A DNA stretch of 64,000 nt from UBA7477 sp045602925 (GTDB lineage Bacteria; Bacillota; Clostridia; Oscillospirales; Ruminococcaceae), in the NCBI GenBank assembly GCA_045602925.1, contig JAZSCN010000041.1:156463-220462 (forward strand). The letters run 5' to 3'. The notes under the pieces are model-generated. The model saw only the letters and a list, made by a program, of their open reading frames with translations. It ran no database searches and was not told the DNA's origin. Both the position numbers and the translations under genes were made by a program. Shown here piece by piece: positions 42,186-51,027 of this stretch; position 1 is the first letter of the stretch; each line of letters begins with the position of its first letter.

Positions 42186-43475
42186 TTGGAAAAAATCGTC
42201 ATTAATGGCGGTCGCAAACTGAGTGGCGAGGTTGCTATCAGTGGTGCTAAGAATGCTGCTGTTGCACTTGTTGCCGCTACTATACTCTGCGACGAGCCTT
42301 GTATTGTAGAAAACGTACCTGAAATCAGTGACATTACTATTTGCCTTAGAATATTCAAGGCAATGGGGGCTGACATTCAGATTATCAATAAAAACACCAT
42401 TCGCTTTGACACAAGAAACATTAAAAACCCACAGGTTCCATACGAGCTTGCGAGAACAATGAGAGCATCGAGCTACTTCCTTGGAACTCTTCTTGGAAGA
42501 TTCCACGAGGCTTTTGTTCCGCTTCCGGGTGGATGCGACCTTGGTGACAGACCTATTGACCAGCATCTCAAGGCTTTTGCTACACTTGGTGCTAAGGATG
42601 ATATAGTTAACGGATTTGTTCATGTTAAGGCTGACGAACTAGTTGGTGGTCAGATTTACTTTGACTTTAACACTGTTGGCGGAACAATGAACGCTATCTT
42701 TGCTGCTGTTAAGGCTGATGGTCTTACTATCATTGAAAATGCTGCTAAGGAGCCACATATTGTTGACCTTGCGAACTTCCTTAACGCTATGGGTGCTGAC
42801 ATCAGAGGTGCCGGCACAGACGTTATCAAAATCAGAGGCGTAGATTACCTTAAGGGTATCACATATGCAGTTATTCCTGACCAGATTGAAGCAGGAACAT
42901 ACATGGTTGCTGCGGCAGCTTCAAGAGGCGATGTTCTCATAACTAATGTTATTCCAAAGCATCTTGAATCTATTACCGCTAAGCTTCGTGCAATGGGCAT
43001 AAGCGTACAGGAATTTGATGACAGCGTGAGGGTATCGGTTGGTGACGGCCCATTCATTAGGACTAACGTCAAGACTATGCCACACCCTGGCTTCCCTACT
43101 GACATGCAGCCACAGCTTTCTACACTTCTGACACTTGCAGAGGGTACAAGCACAGTTGTTGATGATATTTTTGACAACCGTTTCAGATACGCATCTGAGC
43201 TTCGTAGAATGAGTGCTGACATTCAGGTAAAGGGTACTGTTGCTACAATTCAGGGTGTCAAGAGACTTACAGGTGCGCCTGTCAAGGCTACTGACCTTAG
43301 AGCCGGTGCTGCTATGGTTATTGCGGGACTTGCTGCTGAGGGCACAACTGAAATCAGTGACATTCACCACATTGAACGTGGTTACGAAGGCATTGTTGAC
43401 AAGCTCAAGGCACTTGGTGCTGACATAAAGCTTGTTTACACACCATCAAATAACGAGCTTGCTGTAAGCGTATAA
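42186..43475 (+). CDS. murA: UDP-GlcNAc 1-carboxyvinyltransferase MurA
   Basis: A 429-residue enzyme that adds enolpyruvate to UDP-GlcNAc, the first committed step of peptidoglycan synthesis. It begins (M)EKIVINGGRKLSG; Lys22 (GAKNA) and the fosfomycin-target Cys117 (PGGCDLGDRP) are present, as is the C-terminal DLRAGAAMV segment. The TTG at 42186 is chosen because GGAGG lies nine bases upstream and the protein then aligns with MurA N-termini; another TTG two codons earlier is too close to that site. Confidence 0.95.
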   Translation: MEKIVINGGRKLSGEVAISGAKNAAVALVAATILCDEPCIVENVPEISDITICLRIFKAMGADIQIINKNTIRFDTRNIKNPQVPYELARTMRASSYFLGTLLGRFHEAFVPLPGGCDLGDRPIDQHLKAFATLGAKDDIVNGFVHVKADELVGGQIYFDFNTVGGTMNAIFAAVKADGLTIIENAAKEPHIVDLANFLNAMGADIRGAGTDVIKIRGVDYLKGITYAVIPDQIEAGTYMVAAAASRGDVLITNVIPKHLESITAKLRAMGISVQEFDDSVRVSVGDGPFIRTNVKTMPHPGFPTDMQPQLSTLLTLAEGTSTVVDDIFDNRFRYASELRRMSADIQVKGTVATIQGVKRLTGAPVKATDLRAGAAMVIAGLAAEGTTEISDIHHIERGYEGIVDKLKALGADIKLVYTPSNNELAVSV

Positions 43476-43485
43476 AATTCAAAAG

Positions 43486-43520
43486 CAACGGGCGACGGCT
43501 GGGCTGTTCGCCCGTTTTAA
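43486..43520 (+). terminator. Terminator of murA
   Basis: Stem ACGGGCGA/TCGCCCGT with a 12-nt loop, followed by TTTTAATTT. Confidence 0.75.
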
Positions 43521-43542
43521 TTTATTTTTGGAGTTGGTATTA

Positions 43543-44331
43543 TTGGCAAGGGTTTATCCCCTATTTTCCTCAAGCGAGGGTAATGCTACATACATAGGAA
43601 GTTCAAAGAGTGGAATACTTATAGATGCAGGTGTATCCTGCAAAAAGCTATGTCAGGCGCTTTCAGACAACGGTCTTGACATTTCGGCTGTAAAGGGTAT
43701 CTTTATAACTCACGAGCATTCCGATCACATAAAAGGCTTAAAGACGCTGACCTCGCACTATGGCATACCTGTATATGCGCAGGAACTCAACGCACAATAC
43801 TTATGCGAAAATGGGCATATTGGTAAGTGCAGTGACTGTATTGCGATTGAAGATGAAAAGGAGCTTGAGGTTGCAGGCTTTTCGGTCACGGCATTTTCGA
43901 CGCCACATGATGTAAGGCAGAGCTGTGGTTATCGCGTTATTACTCCTGATGGCAGGACAATTTCGACATGCACAGACCTTGGCGAAGTTACAGAAGCTGT
44001 ACACAAGAATCTACTTGGTAGTGACCTTGTTTTACTTGAGGCTAACTATGATTATAATATGCTGAGAAACGGGCCTTATCCGTATCAGCTAAAGCAGAGG
44101 ATTGCTTCCTCGCACGGACATCTTGACAATGTTGATTGTATGAGAGAGTTATCGGTACTTATCAAGAATGGTACTACGAGGGTTATTTTGGGGCATTTGA
44201 GCCGACATAATAATCTTCCACACATTGCTGAAGGCACTGTTCTGAATGGACTTAACGATTTAAGACGCAACATTGATTACATACTTCTTACTGCGCCGAC
44301 AGAGACGGGAGGAGAGGTTGTTATAGTATGA
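43543..44331 (+). CDS. WalJ/YycJ-like MBL-fold hydrolase
   Basis: A 262-residue metallo-beta-lactamase-fold protein. The metal motif is THEHSDH (HxHxDH) near 56-62, with later ligands in STPHD, STCTDLG, EANYD and GHLSRHN. The N-terminus PLFSSSEGNATYIG and the whole layout match YycJ/WalJ, which influences cell-wall and DNA processes in Bacilli. TTG start with GGAG nine bases upstream. Its last codons overlap rlmH by four bases. Confidence 0.88.
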   Translation: MARVYPLFSSSEGNATYIGSSKSGILIDAGVSCKKLCQALSDNGLDISAVKGIFITHEHSDHIKGLKTLTSHYGIPVYAQELNAQYLCENGHIGKCSDCIAIEDEKELEVAGFSVTAFSTPHDVRQSCGYRVITPDGRTISTCTDLGEVTEAVHKNLLGSDLVLLEANYDYNMLRNGPYPYQLKQRIASSHGHLDNVDCMRELSVLIKNGTTRVILGHLSRHNNLPHIAEGTVLNGLNDLRRNIDYILLTAPTETGGEVVIV

Positions 44332-44813
44332 TTACGGTTAACATAATTTGTGTAGGAAAGCTCAAGGAGGGCTACTTAAGAGAGGCTGTTGCTGAATACT
44401 CAAAGAGGCTTTCGGCTTACTGCAAGTTCTCTATTACTGAACTTTCGGAGAGCAGGCTTTCTGACAATCCTTCTGACAAGGAGATTGCACTTGCTTTATC
44501 GCAGGAGGCAAAGCTTATGCAGCCTTATCTTACGGTGAAGGGTGCATACAACATTGCGATGTGCATTGAGGGCAAGCAGATGTCCTCCCCTGCACTTGCG
44601 AGGCAGATAGAAAAGGTATCTGTTGACGGATTTTCGGTAATTAACCTTATTATTGGTTCTTCATTCGGAATTGACGAAAGTGTAAAGGCACAATGCAAAA
44701 TGCGTCTTTCGATGTCGGAGATGACCTTCCCGCATCAGCTTGCGAGGGTTATGCTTGCAGAACAGATATACAGGGCATTTTCGATTTTATCAAATTCAAA
44801 ATATCACAAGTAA
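44328..44813 (+). CDS. rlmH: 23S rRNA (pseudouridine1915-N3)-methyltransferase RlmH
   Basis: A 161-residue SPOUT methyltransferase. It begins with IICVGKLKEGYLREAVAEY, and has the knot region with LIIGSSFGID and the C-terminal MTFPHQLARVMLAEQIYRA. It modifies helix 69 of 23S rRNA. The pair with the WalJ-like gene is the usual Firmicute neighbourhood. Start overlaps the previous stop (ATGA). Confidence 0.95.
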   Translation: MITVNIICVGKLKEGYLREAVAEYSKRLSAYCKFSITELSESRLSDNPSDKEIALALSQEAKLMQPYLTVKGAYNIAMCIEGKQMSSPALARQIEKVSVDGFSVINLIIGSSFGIDESVKAQCKMRLSMSEMTFPHQLARVMLAEQIYRAFSILSNSKYHK

Positions 44814-44816
44814 ACT

Positions 44817-44851
44817 AAAAGCACCGAGGGAATAATCCTTCGGTGCTTTTT
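44817..44851. terminator. Bidirectional terminator between rlmH and the LCP gene
   Basis: Stem AAAAGCACCGAGG against CCTTCGGTGCTTTT; T-runs on both strands, so it can end both convergent genes. Confidence 0.9.
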
Positions 44852-44852
44852 C

Positions 44853-46676
44853 TTACGCAGCAGGTTGCTGCTCTTGTGCCGGTACGGGTGCCTGTGTTGT
44901 GGTTGTGGTTGTCGTTGTCGTTGTAGTAGTTGTTGTGGTGGTAGTAGTTGTTTCACCCGGTGGTTCATCCGGATTGTCCGGATTGTCCGGATTATCCGGG
45001 TCGGTAGGGTCCGTTGGGTCGGTCGGGTCGGTTGGGTCAGTCGGCTCGGTTGGCTCAGTCGGCTCGGTCGGCTCGGTTGGCTCGGTTGGCACAGTCGGTT
45101 CAGTTACGTCAGTTGGCTCTGTTGCAGGTGTAGTTGTTTCTGGCGGAGTTGTTTCTGACGAAGTTGTAGTTTCCGAAGGTGTAGTAGTTTCGGGTGGTGT
45201 AGTAGTTGCTTCGGTAGTGGTTGTAGTAGTTGTAGAGGTAGATGGTGGGAGATAGTAGGTTGTTGTAGAGATAGACGGGTCAATAAATGTATATCCATAG
45301 ATTGCAGTCTGTAAAATCTCAGTATTCTTTGCAAAGTTAGGGCAAAGACAATCCATACCTCTGATTCTTTGGATAGTGAATGTTCCCTCGGCAGGTATTC
45401 TTACCTCCTGAACTTCATAATTACGGTAATAGTCAAACGCATTCATAAGTAATGAAAGGACGTCATCTTCGCTTAAATCCCACTTAATATCGTCGCTATC
45501 GGTTACGTCATCGAGCAGTTGCTTCATCTCTGAGAGGCTCATACTACGGCTCTTTTCTATCATTTTTCTGATAACCTCACGCTGACGCGTTGTTCTTCCG
45601 AAGTCGTCGCCGACGCCGTGTCTGATTCTTGCATAGCCGAGTGCCTGGTTACCATTCAAGGTATATATACCCGGTTCGGTAATTAAATCCTGGTCAGAAG
45701 GATTACCGAGATACATATTTTGCTCTCTCATAGGGTCCTTGAGTGACCAAATCATATCCTGTGTGATTTCGGCTTCGATACCACCGATTGCTTCGACAAT
45801 TTCGATAAATGTATAGAAGTTAACGATGACATAGTTATCAATCGACACGCCGAAGTTTTGCTCGATTGTAGTATCAAGCAGCTTTGCACCACCGATTGCA
45901 TAGGCGGCATTAAGCTTTGTTGAATACTGGCCCGGAATATACAGATATATATCTCTCATTAATGATGTAAGGGTAATTGTCTTGGTTTCGTTATTGATTG
46001 AAATAAGCATCATAACGTCGGTATTACCACGGCTATTACCGCTTGTATCACGGAGGTCTTCACCTACGAGGAGGATATTATATACCTCCTTAGAGCTCAT
46101 AATATCGTCGTATGGTCTAAGCTGATTTTCGAGCCAATCCTCGTAATCCTCGACGTCGCTTATGGTATCCTGGCTATCGACTTCAGGTCTGCTATATTCT
46201 ACTATACTATTATCTCCTTCCGAGATTCTGTTATAGTAGTGGTTAAAGATTATAACGGCAGCAATAATAGCGATGCACAAAAGCACAACGAGTATAAGGC
46301 CTGCTACGATAAACTTAAGCTTATGCTTATGGAAGAAGGCTGAGACCTTACCACGAGGCTTTGTCTCGTCATTCACATCTTCATTATCGGGGCTTTCCTT
46401 GTCGGCATCAATCTCTTGTATATCAGCTTCAGAGACAAAATGCTCGTTCTCATTCTTCTTGCCCTGTGCTTTAGCCTTGACGGCATTAGCAATCATAGCT
46501 TCTATTTCGCCTTTATCCGGCTCGGCTTCGCTTTCAACTTCGGGCTCGTTATAAGCTTCGCTCATATTATCATTTTTATCTTCAGAAGCGTCCTGCTTCT
46601 TTTTCTTCATTGCAGATGCGATAAGGTCATTCAACGAATCCTCTTCGCCAAGTGGTTTATTTAAATTATCAGACAT
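44853..46676 (-). CDS. LytR-CpsA-Psr family cell-wall ligase
   Basis: A 607-residue membrane protein. A cytoplasmic, acidic N-terminal part (about 1-115) has two related helices (LNDLIASAMKKKKQD, IEAMIANAVKAKAQG). The span is at about 120-145. The LCP domain (about 195-420) has VYNILLVGEDLRDTSG, the Arg/Asp motif TLTSLMRDIYLYIPG, LNAAYAIGGAKLL and GNQALGYARIRHG; it transfers wall polymers from lipid carriers to peptidoglycan. The C-terminal 150 residues are Thr/Pro-rich with EPT and DPT repeats. ATG at 46676 has AGAGGT upstream. Single gene. Confidence 0.92.
   Translation of the reverse strand: MSDNLNKPLGEEDSLNDLIASAMKKKKQDASEDKNDNMSEAYNEPEVESEAEPDKGEIEAMIANAVKAKAQGKKNENEHFVSEADIQEIDADKESPDNEDVNDETKPRGKVSAFFHKHKLKFIVAGLILVVLLCIAIIAAVIIFNHYYNRISEGDNSIVEYSRPEVDSQDTISDVEDYEDWLENQLRPYDDIMSSKEVYNILLVGEDLRDTSGNSRGNTDVMMLISINNETKTITLTSLMRDIYLYIPGQYSTKLNAAYAIGGAKLLDTTIEQNFGVSIDNYVIVNFYTFIEIVEAIGGIEAEITQDMIWSLKDPMREQNMYLGNPSDQDLITEPGIYTLNGNQALGYARIRHGVGDDFGRTTRQREVIRKMIEKSRSMSLSEMKQLLDDVTDSDDIKWDLSEDDVLSLLMNAFDYYRNYEVQEVRIPAEGTFTIQRIRGMDCLCPNFAKNTEILQTAIYGYTFIDPSISTTTYYLPPSTSTTTTTTTEATTTPPETTTPSETTTSSETTPPETTTPATEPTDVTEPTVPTEPTEPTEPTEPTEPTDPTDPTDPTDPTDPDNPDNPDNPDEPPGETTTTTTTTTTTTTTTTTTTQAPVPAQEQQPAA
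44890..45240 (-). repeat. Thr/Pro/acid tandem repeats in the LCP tail
   Basis: The C-terminus codes Thr runs flanking a block of (E/D)PT and DNP triplet repeats, made of 9-bp DNA units such as GGTCGGTTG. It resembles the tracts of two other envelope proteins in this window. Confidence 0.85.
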
Positions 46677-46808
46677 TTTTCTCAAGACCTCTTAACAAGT
46701 AAGAAATGCTCTCCTTTCGATTGTTTTTGGTCATACTTTATATAACCAAAGGTTATAGCTTTCTGAAAGCTTTACGCCTTTGGGCTCAATTTCTCACAAC
46801 TATCTTAC

Positions 46809-46837
46809 ATTATACCACAAACCTTTATTTTTTGCAA
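46809..46837 (-). promoter_or_regulatory. Promoter of the LCP gene
   Basis: TTGCAA, 17-bp spacer, TATAAT on the minus strand. The leader of about 125 bases holds hairpins TATAACC/GGTTATA and AGCTTTC/GAAAGCT. Confidence 0.65.
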
Positions 46838-46841
46838 TATA

Positions 46842-46875
46842 AAAATAATGCCTCGGAATTCAGCTTCCGAGGCAT
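46842..46875 (-). terminator. Terminator of the foldase-like lipoprotein gene
   Basis: A perfect 11-bp stem ATGCCTCGGAA/TTCCGAGGCAT, loop of 6, then TTATTTTT on the minus strand. Confidence 0.9.
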
Positions 46876-46880
46876 AGATA

Positions 46881-47975
46881 TTACTTATTCTTTTCGAGGT
46901 ATTCTTCATACTTCTCGTAGATATCCTCTGCGGAATATCTCTTATAAGCTTTTTCGTTCTTTGTAACATTACAGCTTTCGACCCAGCTGTCTACCATTTT
47001 TTCGAAGTCTGCTGACTTCATTTCGCTAATAAGAGTTTTCTTATTATCGTCGGCATAGGTCTCGTGCTTTGTTGGGTCAAGCTTCTGGAGGACATACCAT
47101 GAGTCGTCATCCTCAAATGTCTTGATATCGCCATCCTTCATCTTCTCGTCGATAAACTTTACGACGTCAAGTGCAGCCATATTGGCACCTGTTTTATTGA
47201 TAACGAGTCTATTATCCTTTTCTTCCTCGTCCTTATCCTTATCGTCGGCTTCAGATGAGGTATTATCCTTGTTTTCTTCCTTCTTCTTAGCTTCCTCGTC
47301 GGCTTCGAACTTAGCGATAACCTCATCGAATTCCATTTCTTCGGTCAGGGCGAGGTACTCCTTAGCTCTCTTATTAGCTTCGTCCTTATCCTTACCCTCT
47401 GCACCCTTAGAAATAGAAATCATTTTAAAGCAGAGGTAGTCATCTGCGAGGTGCTTATTGATATCTTCCTTAGTAACTTCTTCGATACCACCCTCGAAAT
47501 AATACGCGCCGAAAACGGCATCGTTCATCACAGAGAATTCCTGAATTTGAGTAAGTGAAGACTTAGCCACGCCGAGTGATTCATAATACTCTGCATTCCA
47601 AGCTTTTTCTACTGCTTCTTCGATAGTCTTTTTCTCCTCTTCGGAAAACTCGAGCTCAAGCTCCTTGAACTTCTCGGCAACTGCGACCATTTCCACACAA
47701 TTTGCGTATGCCAGCTGTTCGGAATGTTCGCCGACTGTCAAGGTTCCATCGCCATAGGAAGCACCGACGATATCGTCAGGAAGCTCACCTGTTGAGTAGT
47801 AGATAGAGTACATTTGATTATTGACTTCGTTTAGCACAAAGTAGATATACACACCTGCGTTCACGTCGTAATTTTCGGTACTGCAGATATGCATAGTATC
47901 CTTACCGCAGGATACGAGCGAAGCAGCCATAATTGTAGCACAAGCTAAAGCTGCGAGACGCTTTTTAATTGACAT
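46881..47975 (-). CDS. Foldase/SurA-like lipoprotein
   Basis: A 364-residue lipoprotein: lipobox LVSC with Cys23. After a helical N-terminal domain (about 50-190) comes a segment VTKEDINKHLADDYLCFKMIS and a C-terminal LDVVKFIDEKMKDGD-GDSWYVLQKL region, the layout of SurA/PrsA-type peptidyl-prolyl isomerases, with a Lys/Glu/Asp-rich insertion at about 225-260 where the parvulin core would be, so activity is doubtful. It probably helps fold exported proteins. Single gene between a promoter at 48037-48065 and its terminator. Confidence 0.75.
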   Translation of the reverse strand: MSIKKRLAALACATIMAASLVSCGKDTMHICSTENYDVNAGVYIYFVLNEVNNQMYSIYYSTGELPDDIVGASYGDGTLTVGEHSEQLAYANCVEMVAVAEKFKELELEFSEEEKKTIEEAVEKAWNAEYYESLGVAKSSLTQIQEFSVMNDAVFGAYYFEGGIEEVTKEDINKHLADDYLCFKMISISKGAEGKDKDEANKRAKEYLALTEEMEFDEVIAKFEADEEAKKKEENKDNTSSEADDKDKDEEEKDNRLVINKTGANMAALDVVKFIDEKMKDGDIKTFEDDDSWYVLQKLDPTKHETYADDNKKTLISEMKSADFEKMVDSWVESCNVTKNEKAYKRYSAEDIYEKYEEYLEKNK

Positions 47976-48036
47976 TTTAAACCACCTTATTCTTACCGCA
48001 AGAGCGGATAATTTCTTGTTTTAAACAACTCATTGT

Positions 48037-48065
48037 ATTATACTACATTTTTTCAAAAAAGTCAA
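48037..48065 (-). promoter_or_regulatory. Promoter of the foldase-like gene
   Basis: TTGACT, 17-bp spacer, TATAAT on the minus strand. Confidence 0.7.
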
Positions 48066-48083
48066 CTGAGCAACTCACAAAAC

Positions 48084-48118
48084 AAAAATGTGCCGAGGTA
48101 ACAAAACGCTCGGCACAC
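48084..48118 (-). terminator. Terminator of the aro operon
   Basis: Stem GTGCCGAG/CTCGGCAC with an 11-nt loop, then TTTTTG on the minus strand. Confidence 0.85.
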
Positions 48119-48123
48119 TGATT

Positions 48124-48717
48124 TTACTCATTATCTGTATATTCCGGGATATACTCCTCGTTCTCGATAAGATAGTCGACTATCTTACTATAGAACGCAG
48201 ATGGGTTTTCCATAATCTTTCTTTGCATATACTCGGCTTGCTGTTTATCTGGAGCAAAAAGTGAGATTTTCATAAGCTCAAGTTCCTCGTTATCCTGGCA
48301 GGTACAATTAAGCATACAACCTATTTTCTTTTCCTCGATAGAAAACTTCACTGAGCTTTCGTCCTTGAGTCTTGCAAAGAGCTTAAGGCCTGCTGACATA
48401 ATTCTATCTCTGAAGCTCTGTGGGACTATTGACTTGAACTCGATTGCACATCTCTTACCTTTTTCCTGCAGCACATACTGTGGGACACCATTTGGATACT
48501 CGAGTGTCATCATATTGGTTTCGAGCATTGAGGATACGGCTTCCATAAAGAAAAAGTAGTTTACAAGTCCGTCGCCTGTTGCGATTTCTGTGAGTTGCTT
48601 TGGTGATACAGGTCTATTTATCTGGTTAAGAAAATAGCATATAAGCACCTTGACGGCATAGATATCGTTGAGCGAGAGCATATTGGGGGTTACATATTTA
48701 TCAAAATTAGAGTCCAT
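48124..48717 (-). CDS. DUF4364 family winged-helix-like protein
   Basis: A 197-residue soluble protein. The N-terminal half, with VKVLICYFLNQINRPVSPKQLTE and YFFFMEAVSSMLETNMM, matches DUF4364, a winged-helix type of unknown role. The C-terminal half is alpha/beta with charged loops. It is the last gene of the leftward operon that carries aroB, aroA and aroC, 13 bases behind aroC, and may regulate but this is unproven. Confidence 0.85.
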   Translation of the reverse strand: MDSNFDKYVTPNMLSLNDIYAVKVLICYFLNQINRPVSPKQLTEIATGDGLVNYFFFMEAVSSMLETNMMTLEYPNGVPQYVLQEKGKRCAIEFKSIVPQSFRDRIMSAGLKLFARLKDESSVKFSIEEKKIGCMLNCTCQDNEELELMKISLFAPDKQQAEYMQRKIMENPSAFYSKIVDYLIENEEYIPEYTDNE

Positions 48718-48730
48718 ACTCTACCTCTCT

Positions 48731-49822
48731 TTAGAAGTGTGGGTAGTCGAGCATATGTGACAAGAGTGCGATATTAACTGCTGCCTCTACACAAGGAACT
48801 GCTCTTGGAACTACGCATGGGTCGTGTCTTCCTGTAATCTTGAGTGTTTCTTCGGTCATCTTTGACATATCTACAGTTGACTGTGGCTGTGAGATAGAAG
48901 GAGTTGGCTTCATAGCTACTCTTACTGTAATCGGCATACCTGAGGATATACCGCCGAGGATTCCTCCGTGGTTATTTGAACGAGTAACAACGTGACCTAA
49001 ATCGTTAACGTAGAACTCGTCATTATTTTCGCTACCGAGCATTCTTGCGCAGTTAAAGCCTACGCCGAACTCGACACCCTTTACTGCTGGAATACCGAAC
49101 AGGAGCTGGGCGATAGAATTTTCAAGTCCGTCAAAGATTGGTGAGCCGATACCTGCAGGGACATTTACAGAGATACACTCGATAATTCCACCTACGCTAT
49201 CGCCACATTCAAGAGCCTTTTCGATATCCTTCTTCATACGCTTGCCCTTTGAATCGTTAATTACCGGGAAGCCTTTCTTTCTAAGCTCGATGATATCATC
49301 TCTTGTTGTAGTAACGGCGTCAAAGCTATCGTCCTTAATCTTATGGATTTCGGCGATATGGGCACCGGTATAGATACCTCTACGCTCTAAAATCTGGCCT
49401 GCGATTGCACCTGCAAAGCAGAGTGGTGCTGTAAGTCTTCCAGAGAAGTGTCCACCACCTCTTGGGTCATTGAAGCCGTTATATCTGAGCGCACCTGTAT
49501 AATCTGCATGGCCCGGTCTTGCGAGTTTTGAAATCTTGAGGTAGTCTGTTGAATGCTGGTCGTCATTATGGATAAATGCGCAAAGAGGAGTACCTGTTGT
49601 CTTGCCGTTATAGAAACCTGACATAATATTAGGCATATCTTTTTCTCTACGCTGAGTTGATGTTTTATCCTTCTTTGGAGCACGTCTTGCCATAAAGGTA
49701 AGAAGCTGTTCCATATCGATATACTCGCCTGCTGGGATTCTATCGATTACTACGCCGATTGCGGGGCCGTGACTTTCTCCGAAAATTGATACGGATATTC
49801 CTTTATTCCATATTGATGACAT
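48731..49822 (-). CDS. aroC: Chorismate synthase
   Basis: A 363-residue enzyme that makes chorismate from EPSP using reduced FMN. Typical segments are FGESHGPAIGVVIDRIPAG, DQHSTDY, RPGHADYTGALRYN, RGGGHFSGRLTAP, SNNHGGILGGISSGMP, and RHDPCVVPRAVPCVEA. Normal length. It overlaps the end of aroA by 20 bases. Confidence 0.97.
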   Translation of the reverse strand: MSSIWNKGISVSIFGESHGPAIGVVIDRIPAGEYIDMEQLLTFMARRAPKKDKTSTQRREKDMPNIMSGFYNGKTTGTPLCAFIHNDDQHSTDYLKISKLARPGHADYTGALRYNGFNDPRGGGHFSGRLTAPLCFAGAIAGQILERRGIYTGAHIAEIHKIKDDSFDAVTTTRDDIIELRKKGFPVINDSKGKRMKKDIEKALECGDSVGGIIECISVNVPAGIGSPIFDGLENSIAQLLFGIPAVKGVEFGVGFNCARMLGSENNDEFYVNDLGHVVTRSNNHGGILGGISSGMPITVRVAMKPTPSISQPQSTVDMSKMTEETLKITGRHDPCVVPRAVPCVEAAVNIALLSHMLDYPHF

Positions 49823-51023
49823 TTACGTTACCTCCAAGTTTTTTATAGTCCTCAAAGAAGCAGGGGTAAGATTTTCTAACGCAGCCTGCGTCCTCGATAA
49901 TTACATCTTCATCACATACTGTTGCGGCAATTGCGGCACTCATAGCAATTCTATGGTCATTATGGGAGCTTATTCTGCCTCCCTTTAGTCCGCCCTTACC
50001 GACAATAACTATTTTATTTTCATACTCGATTGCCTCGCCGCCGAGCTTATTAATGAGCTCGCAGGAGACTGCTGCTCTATCGCATTCTTTTATTCTAAGT
50101 CTTGCGATATTATTTAGGGTTGTACTGCCGTTCTGGCAGGCAGCGAGCACTGACAAAATCGGCACACAGTCGGGTATATCGGCACAATCGAGTGTAAAGC
50201 CTTCGCTTATACTTCCCTTACAGAGTTCTCTGACTATGCTATCGCCCTGCACTGTATTTTGTGGCATACAGCTTAAATCCACATCGCTACCGAGTGCGTT
50301 TGCGACATAGAAAAAGGCTGCTTGGGAAAAGTCGCATTCGGTTTTGCATTTGCAAGGGGTAAGCTTAGTTCCACCGATAATTTCATATCCATAGTCGGTT
50401 GTATTAACCCTTCCACCAAAAAGCTCGAGGCTATTTATTGTAATATCGACATATGGTTTTGACTGGAGCTTAGAGGTAAGTATCAGCTTTGAGTTGCCCT
50501 CCACGATGCCTAATCCTAAAATAAGGCCTGTTACAAACTGAGAGGAGATATCCCCTGCTATAGAAAACTCGCCACATCTGAGCTTTCCGCTTATTGTGAA
50601 AGGCATTGTACCGTTATAGTCAAAGGTTATGCCGTTTTTAGAAAGCTCTGTTACATAGGGGGTAATCGGTCTTTGCGGGAGCTTGCCCTTACCTACAAAG
50701 GTAGCAGTTACGCCGAGGGCTGCGACGACGGGGATAATAAACCTTAGTGTTGAGCCGGACTCACAGCAATCGATTGTAACGGGCTCTTTAGGAACATTTT
50801 CAATTCCTTTTACGGTAACGGTTGTTCCGCTTACTTTTATATCTGCACCGAGGGTATTCATAGCGTTTATAGTAGCCTCGATATCCTGCGACATACTGAC
50901 ATTTTCTATAACACTCTCGCCCTTTGCGAGTGCGGCACATATAATCTGCCTATGGGCAAAGCTTTTCGACGAGGGCACCTGCACCTTGCCGGAGAGCTTC
51001 TTTTTAGTTAACTGCAAATCCAT
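49803..51023 (-). CDS. aroA: 3-phosphoshikimate 1-carboxyvinyltransferase
   Basis: A 406-residue EPSP synthase. It has VPSSKSFAHRQIICAAL (substrate Lys and Ser), the GSTLRFIIP loop, GDISSQFVTGLILGL, and the C-terminal RIKECDR and NDHRIAMS. The ATG at 51023 is used because the protein then starts as in the family and lies 4 bases behind the aroB stop; the longer frame would overlap aroB. Length is slightly short of E. coli AroA (427). Confidence 0.96.
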   Translation of the reverse strand: MDLQLTKKKLSGKVQVPSSKSFAHRQIICAALAKGESVIENVSMSQDIEATINAMNTLGADIKVSGTTVTVKGIENVPKEPVTIDCCESGSTLRFIIPVVAALGVTATFVGKGKLPQRPITPYVTELSKNGITFDYNGTMPFTISGKLRCGEFSIAGDISSQFVTGLILGLGIVEGNSKLILTSKLQSKPYVDITINSLELFGGRVNTTDYGYEIIGGTKLTPCKCKTECDFSQAAFFYVANALGSDVDLSCMPQNTVQGDSIVRELCKGSISEGFTLDCADIPDCVPILSVLAACQNGSTTLNNIARLRIKECDRAAVSCELINKLGGEAIEYENKIVIVGKGGLKGGRISSHNDHRIAMSAAIAATVCDEDVIIEDAGCVRKSYPCFFEDYKKLGGNVNVINME

Positions 51024-51027
51024 AGTA

